From positions 635,326 through 699,325 of the forward strand of contig NZ_KB905141.1 of NCBI RefSeq assembly GCF_000378225.1: a stretch of DNA of 64,000 nt, given 5' to 3'. The first letter of the stretch is position 1, and the number at the start of each line of letters is the position of its first letter. This document shows, one piece after another, positions 61,624 to 64,000 of this stretch. The notes beneath the pieces are model-generated. The model ran no database searches, was not told the origin of the DNA, and saw only the letters and a list, made by a program, of their open reading frames with translations. This stretch comes from Methylophilus methylotrophus DSM 46235 = ATCC 53528 (lineage in GTDB: Bacteria; Pseudomonadota; Gammaproteobacteria; Burkholderiales; Methylophilaceae). The position numbers and the translations under genes were made by a program.

Positions 61624-62550
61624 TCACAAGTGCTGATGCAAAGCCCGTTGCACACTGCGCTTATCATATTGTGGTGACAACATGGTAATAAAGTTAAGCA
61701 TATAGTCGCGTAAAAAAGCATCGCGGCGCACGCCCAGATAGGTGGTACTGTTGGGAAATAAATGGCTGCAATCCAGGCTTTTAAGAGGCGCATCCCTTGT
61801 GTCGTCATAAGCCATGTTCGCAATCAGGCCAATCCCCAACCCCAAATTGACATACGTCTTGATCACGTCTGCATCAATTGCGGTAAACACCACGTTGGGT
61901 TGCAGACCGGCATCATGAAAGACTTTGGAGACCAGCGTGCCGCCAGTAAAGGCAAAATCATAGGTAATCAAAGGATAGTTGACCAAGTCTTTCAGGCCCA
62001 GGTTTTTCTTTTCCAGCAAAGGATGACCGGGTGGGACCACCAGGCAGCGGTTCCATTCATAGCAGGGCAAGCAGGAAAGCCGCTCATCTTTGCTGATGTT
62101 TTCAGTCGCGATGCCGATATCAGCTTCGCCCGCGGCCACTTGCTCGGTGACTTGTGAAGGGTTGCCCTGGTGTATGGTCAGCTTTACATTGGGATATTGC
62201 GCCATAAATTGCTTGACCGCTGCCGGCAAGCGGTAACGTGCCTGGGTATGAGTGGTTGCAATGGTCAGCTCACCGCGGTCTTCCTGGCTATACTCATCCC
62301 CTACCCGCTTGATATTTTGCATGTCCAGCATGACTCGGGCGGCCAGGTCCACGATTTTTCTCCCAGGCTCGGTGATACCGACCAATCGTTTGCCGTTGCG
62401 CTGGAATATCTGCAAACCCAACTCTTCTTCCAGTAGCTGAATCTGCTTGCTGACGCCTGGCTGAGAAGTATGCAAAGCTTCAGAAGCGGCCGAAATATTC
62501 AACTGCTGGCGTACCACTTCATGCACATAGCGCAACTGGTGGAATTTCAT
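61624..62550 (-). CDS. cysB: CysB-type LysR regulator
   Basis: 308 aa from ATG 62550 (MKFHQLRYVHEV); 7 codons upstream rejected. HTH at residues ~18-40 (LNISAASEALHTSQPGVSKQI, read to 20), then a LysR substrate-binding domain with TTHTQARYRLPAAVKQF, the sulfate/O-acetylserine-pocket signature of CysB. It activates sulfur-assimilation genes in response to O-acetylserine. Divergent from the TauE permease and, just beyond it, a sulfite reductase gene, its probable targets. Confidence 0.93.
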   Translation of the reverse strand: MKFHQLRYVHEVVRQQLNISAASEALHTSQPGVSKQIQLLEEELGLQIFQRNGKRLVGITEPGRKIVDLAARVMLDMQNIKRVGDEYSQEDRGELTIATTHTQARYRLPAAVKQFMAQYPNVKLTIHQGNPSQVTEQVAAGEADIGIATENISKDERLSCLPCYEWNRCLVVPPGHPLLEKKNLGLKDLVNYPLITYDFAFTGGTLVSKVFHDAGLQPNVVFTAIDADVIKTYVNLGLGIGLIANMAYDDTRDAPLKSLDCSHLFPNSTTYLGVRRDAFLRDYMLNFITMLSPQYDKRSVQRALHQHL

Positions 62551-62659
62551 TGCCCATTCCCATATAACCAAATGCTATATATTAGAACAATTTATTATTA
62601 AATCAACGATTAAAAATCTGTTACATTGCGCGCTCTGAACGTTTTTGAAGATACTCCAC

Positions 62660-63430
62660 ATGGAATTCGGATACATACTGGCAGGGTTCGCTGTCGGTTT
62701 TCTGGTTGGTTTAACAGGCGTGGGTGGCGGTTCGCTCATGACGCCCATTTTATTACTGATTTACAACATCAAGCCTGCAGTTGCCGTTGGGACTGATTTG
62801 CTGTACGCCTCAATTACCAAATCAGTAGGCATTTTTGCGCATGGCAAACTGGGTAATATTGATTGGCGAATTGTCAAACGTCTGGCGACAGGTAGCGTAC
62901 CAGCGTCTATTCTCACACTCTGGGCCTTGCATGACATGGACCTGCAATCTGGAGATGTGGTCACTACCATTAAATTCTGGCTGGGGGTTGCACTGATCAT
63001 TACCTCTGCCGCCGTATTATTAAGAAACAAATTGATCTCACTGGTTTCAAAAGATGAATGGATTCCAGCGCGTTACGTGCCAGCGGCTACCGTTGTGTTG
63101 GGCGCCACCTTGGGCGGGCTGGTCACACTGACTTCAGTCGGTGCCGGGGCGCTGGGTGTCACGGCACTAATCATGCTCTACCCGAAAGAAAAAATCACCA
63201 CCATTGTCGGTAGTGATATCGCGCACGCGGTTCCGCTTACCCTGGTAGCGGGTTTGGGACATGCCTCCCTCGGTACCATAGATTACAGCTTACTGGGCAC
63301 ATTGCTGATCGGCTCCATTCCCGGCATCTATCTTGGCAGCCACATGAGCTCACGCGTCGCTGAACACTGGGTGCGCATTGCGCTGGCTATGATATTGATT
63401 TATGTAGGCTTTAAGCTCGTTTTCCATTAA
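62660..63430 (+). CDS. TauE/SafE-family permease
   Basis: 256 aa from ATG 62660; an in-frame TTG at 62645 is not preferred. About eight membrane spans with the family motif GLTGVGGGSLMTPILLL in the first and TLGGLVTLTSVGAGALGVTAL in the middle (read to 20). The family exports sulfite, sulfoacetate or other organosulfonates. Situated between cysB and a sulfite reductase gene, transport of a sulfur anion is plausible. Its direction and substrate are unproven. Confidence 0.9.
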   Translation: MEFGYILAGFAVGFLVGLTGVGGGSLMTPILLLIYNIKPAVAVGTDLLYASITKSVGIFAHGKLGNIDWRIVKRLATGSVPASILTLWALHDMDLQSGDVVTTIKFWLGVALIITSAAVLLRNKLISLVSKDEWIPARYVPAATVVLGATLGGLVTLTSVGAGALGVTALIMLYPKEKITTIVGSDIAHAVPLTLVAGLGHASLGTIDYSLLGTLLIGSIPGIYLGSHMSSRVAEHWVRIALAMILIYVGFKLVFH

Positions 63431-63471
63431 AATACTGCCTCTTCGCTTTTTGCGAATAAAGTGACTCAAGC

Positions 63472-64000
63472 ATGTACAAATACGACCCGATAGACCAACA
63501 AATTGTTAACGAACGCGTCGCGCAGTATCGCGACCAGACTAGACGCTACCTGGCAGGCGAGCTCACCGATGAGGAGTTCCGTCCATTGCGCCTGCAAAAT
63601 GGCCTGTATATTCAACGCCATGCGCCCATGCTACGTATTGCGGTACCCTACGGATTGCTGTCCAGCAAACAATTGCGCAAACTGGCGGATATTACAAAAA
63701 AATATGACCGTGGCTATGGCCACTTCAGCACCCGCCAAAACTTGCAATTAAACTGGCCCAAACTGGAAGATACACCAGATATCCTGGCGGAACTGGCGAC
63801 GGTAGAAATGCACGCCATCCAGACCTCGGGCAACTGCATCCGTAACATTACGACTGACCAATTTGCCGGGATTGCACCGGATGAAATTATTGACCCACGC
63901 GCAATCGCAGAAATCATGCGCCAATGGAGCACCTTCCACCCGGAATTTGCCCTGTTGCCACGCAAATTCAAGATTGCGGTATCCGGCACAGAAAAAGACC
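63472..64000 (+). CDS. Nitrite/sulfite reductase hemoprotein subunit, N-terminal part
   Basis: At least 176 codons, open to the end of the window. ATG 63472 begins MYKYDPIDQQIVNERVAQYR; then LQNGLYIQRHAPMLRIAVPYG and the half-domain signature GYGHFSTRQNLQLNWPKLED (read to 20) plus TSGNCIRNITTDQFAG. This is the ferredoxin-like half domain of siroheme-dependent sulfite/nitrite reductase. The context (cysB-type regulator, TauE permease) favours assimilatory sulfite reductase (CysI). The siroheme and 4Fe-4S Cys motifs lie beyond the window. Confidence 0.9.
   Translation, partial: MYKYDPIDQQIVNERVAQYRDQTRRYLAGELTDEEFRPLRLQNGLYIQRHAPMLRIAVPYGLLSSKQLRKLADITKKYDRGYGHFSTRQNLQLNWPKLEDTPDILAELATVEMHAIQTSGNCIRNITTDQFAGIAPDEIIDPRAIAEIMRQWSTFHPEFALLPRKFKIAVSGTEKD

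Noticed and set aside
1-64000. CRISPR array, prophage, integrase or IS transposase
   Set aside because: No regularly spaced direct repeats and no transposase, integrase or phage structural ORF in any frame.

Overview
The window looks like a chromosomal segment of a betaproteobacterial methylotroph, most likely Methylophilaceae (Methylophilus-like). The case rests on a compact pgl / gnd / zwf set (oxidative branch of the ribulose monophosphate cycle, with a short 301-aa Gnd), a phosphoketolase-acetate kinase pair, formate-tetrahydrofolate ligase, an EpsA-type LuxR regulator with a PEP-CTERM protein, and beta-type synteny (rpsF-priB-rpsR-rplI-dnaB-alr-radA). Family assignment is inference; no rRNA is present. 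The sequence is coding-dense and largely core, with a few accessory or non-coding islands.

Layout. 1-5.0 kb: end of a FecI-type sigma factor, FecR, and a very large STN-domain TonB receptor. 5.3-11.5 kb: phosphoketolase overlapping acetate kinase, convergent with a P-type cation ATPase that appears to start at TTG. 11.8-15.3 kb: fasciclin protein, GT4 glycosyltransferase, Mrp ATPase, DUF1003 protein. 15.3-21.7 kb: pgl divergent from gnd and zwf, then dcd and a large Orn/Lys/Arg decarboxylase. 21.75-22.9 kb: a gene-free island with a ~0.7 kb inverted-repeat element. 22.9-30.4 kb: folA, membrane-anchored peroxiredoxin, TPR protein, HDOD protein, map, glnD. 30.4-35.6 kb: a thiamine-salvage module (TPP riboswitch, TonB receptor, thiamine-binding protein, PnuC-type transporter, convergent APH-like kinase) bracketed by two paralogous small cupins, with a 153-bp MITE-like element inside. 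35.6-40.4 kb: tRNA-Ser(UGA), def, a methylthio-nucleoside phosphorylase, hpnCDE (squalene synthesis), small lipoprotein.

40.4-46.7 kb: a candidate small RNA with promoter and terminator, then radA, alr, dnaB and the rpsF-priB-rpsR-rplI operon. 46.9-52.4 kb: epsA and a tight operon rmuC-moaD-moaE-lonH-like-hslR. 52.5-56.1 kb: PEP-CTERM protein, alkaline phosphatase and a periplasmic protein in one unit, plus an unlisted 27-aa membrane-peptide gene with its own promoter and terminator. 56.1-64 kb: AI-2E-type permease, YigZ, Fhs, HerA-like ATPase, DUF302 lipoprotein, CysB-type regulator divergent from a TauE permease and the start of a sulfite reductase running off the end.

How it fits together: Pgl, Zwf and Gnd regenerate ribulose-5-phosphate and reducing power from hexose phosphates made in formaldehyde fixation; Xfp/AckA can split the same sugar phosphates to acetyl phosphate and ATP. 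HpnCDE feeds hopanoids. The thiamine module imports an outside cofactor under TPP control. The most notable non-standard items are the candidate sRNA, the 27-aa gene, the two non-coding inverted-repeat elements, the receptor with calcium-loop-like motifs, and the putative thiamine-kinase link. I found no CRISPR array, prophage or transposase gene.
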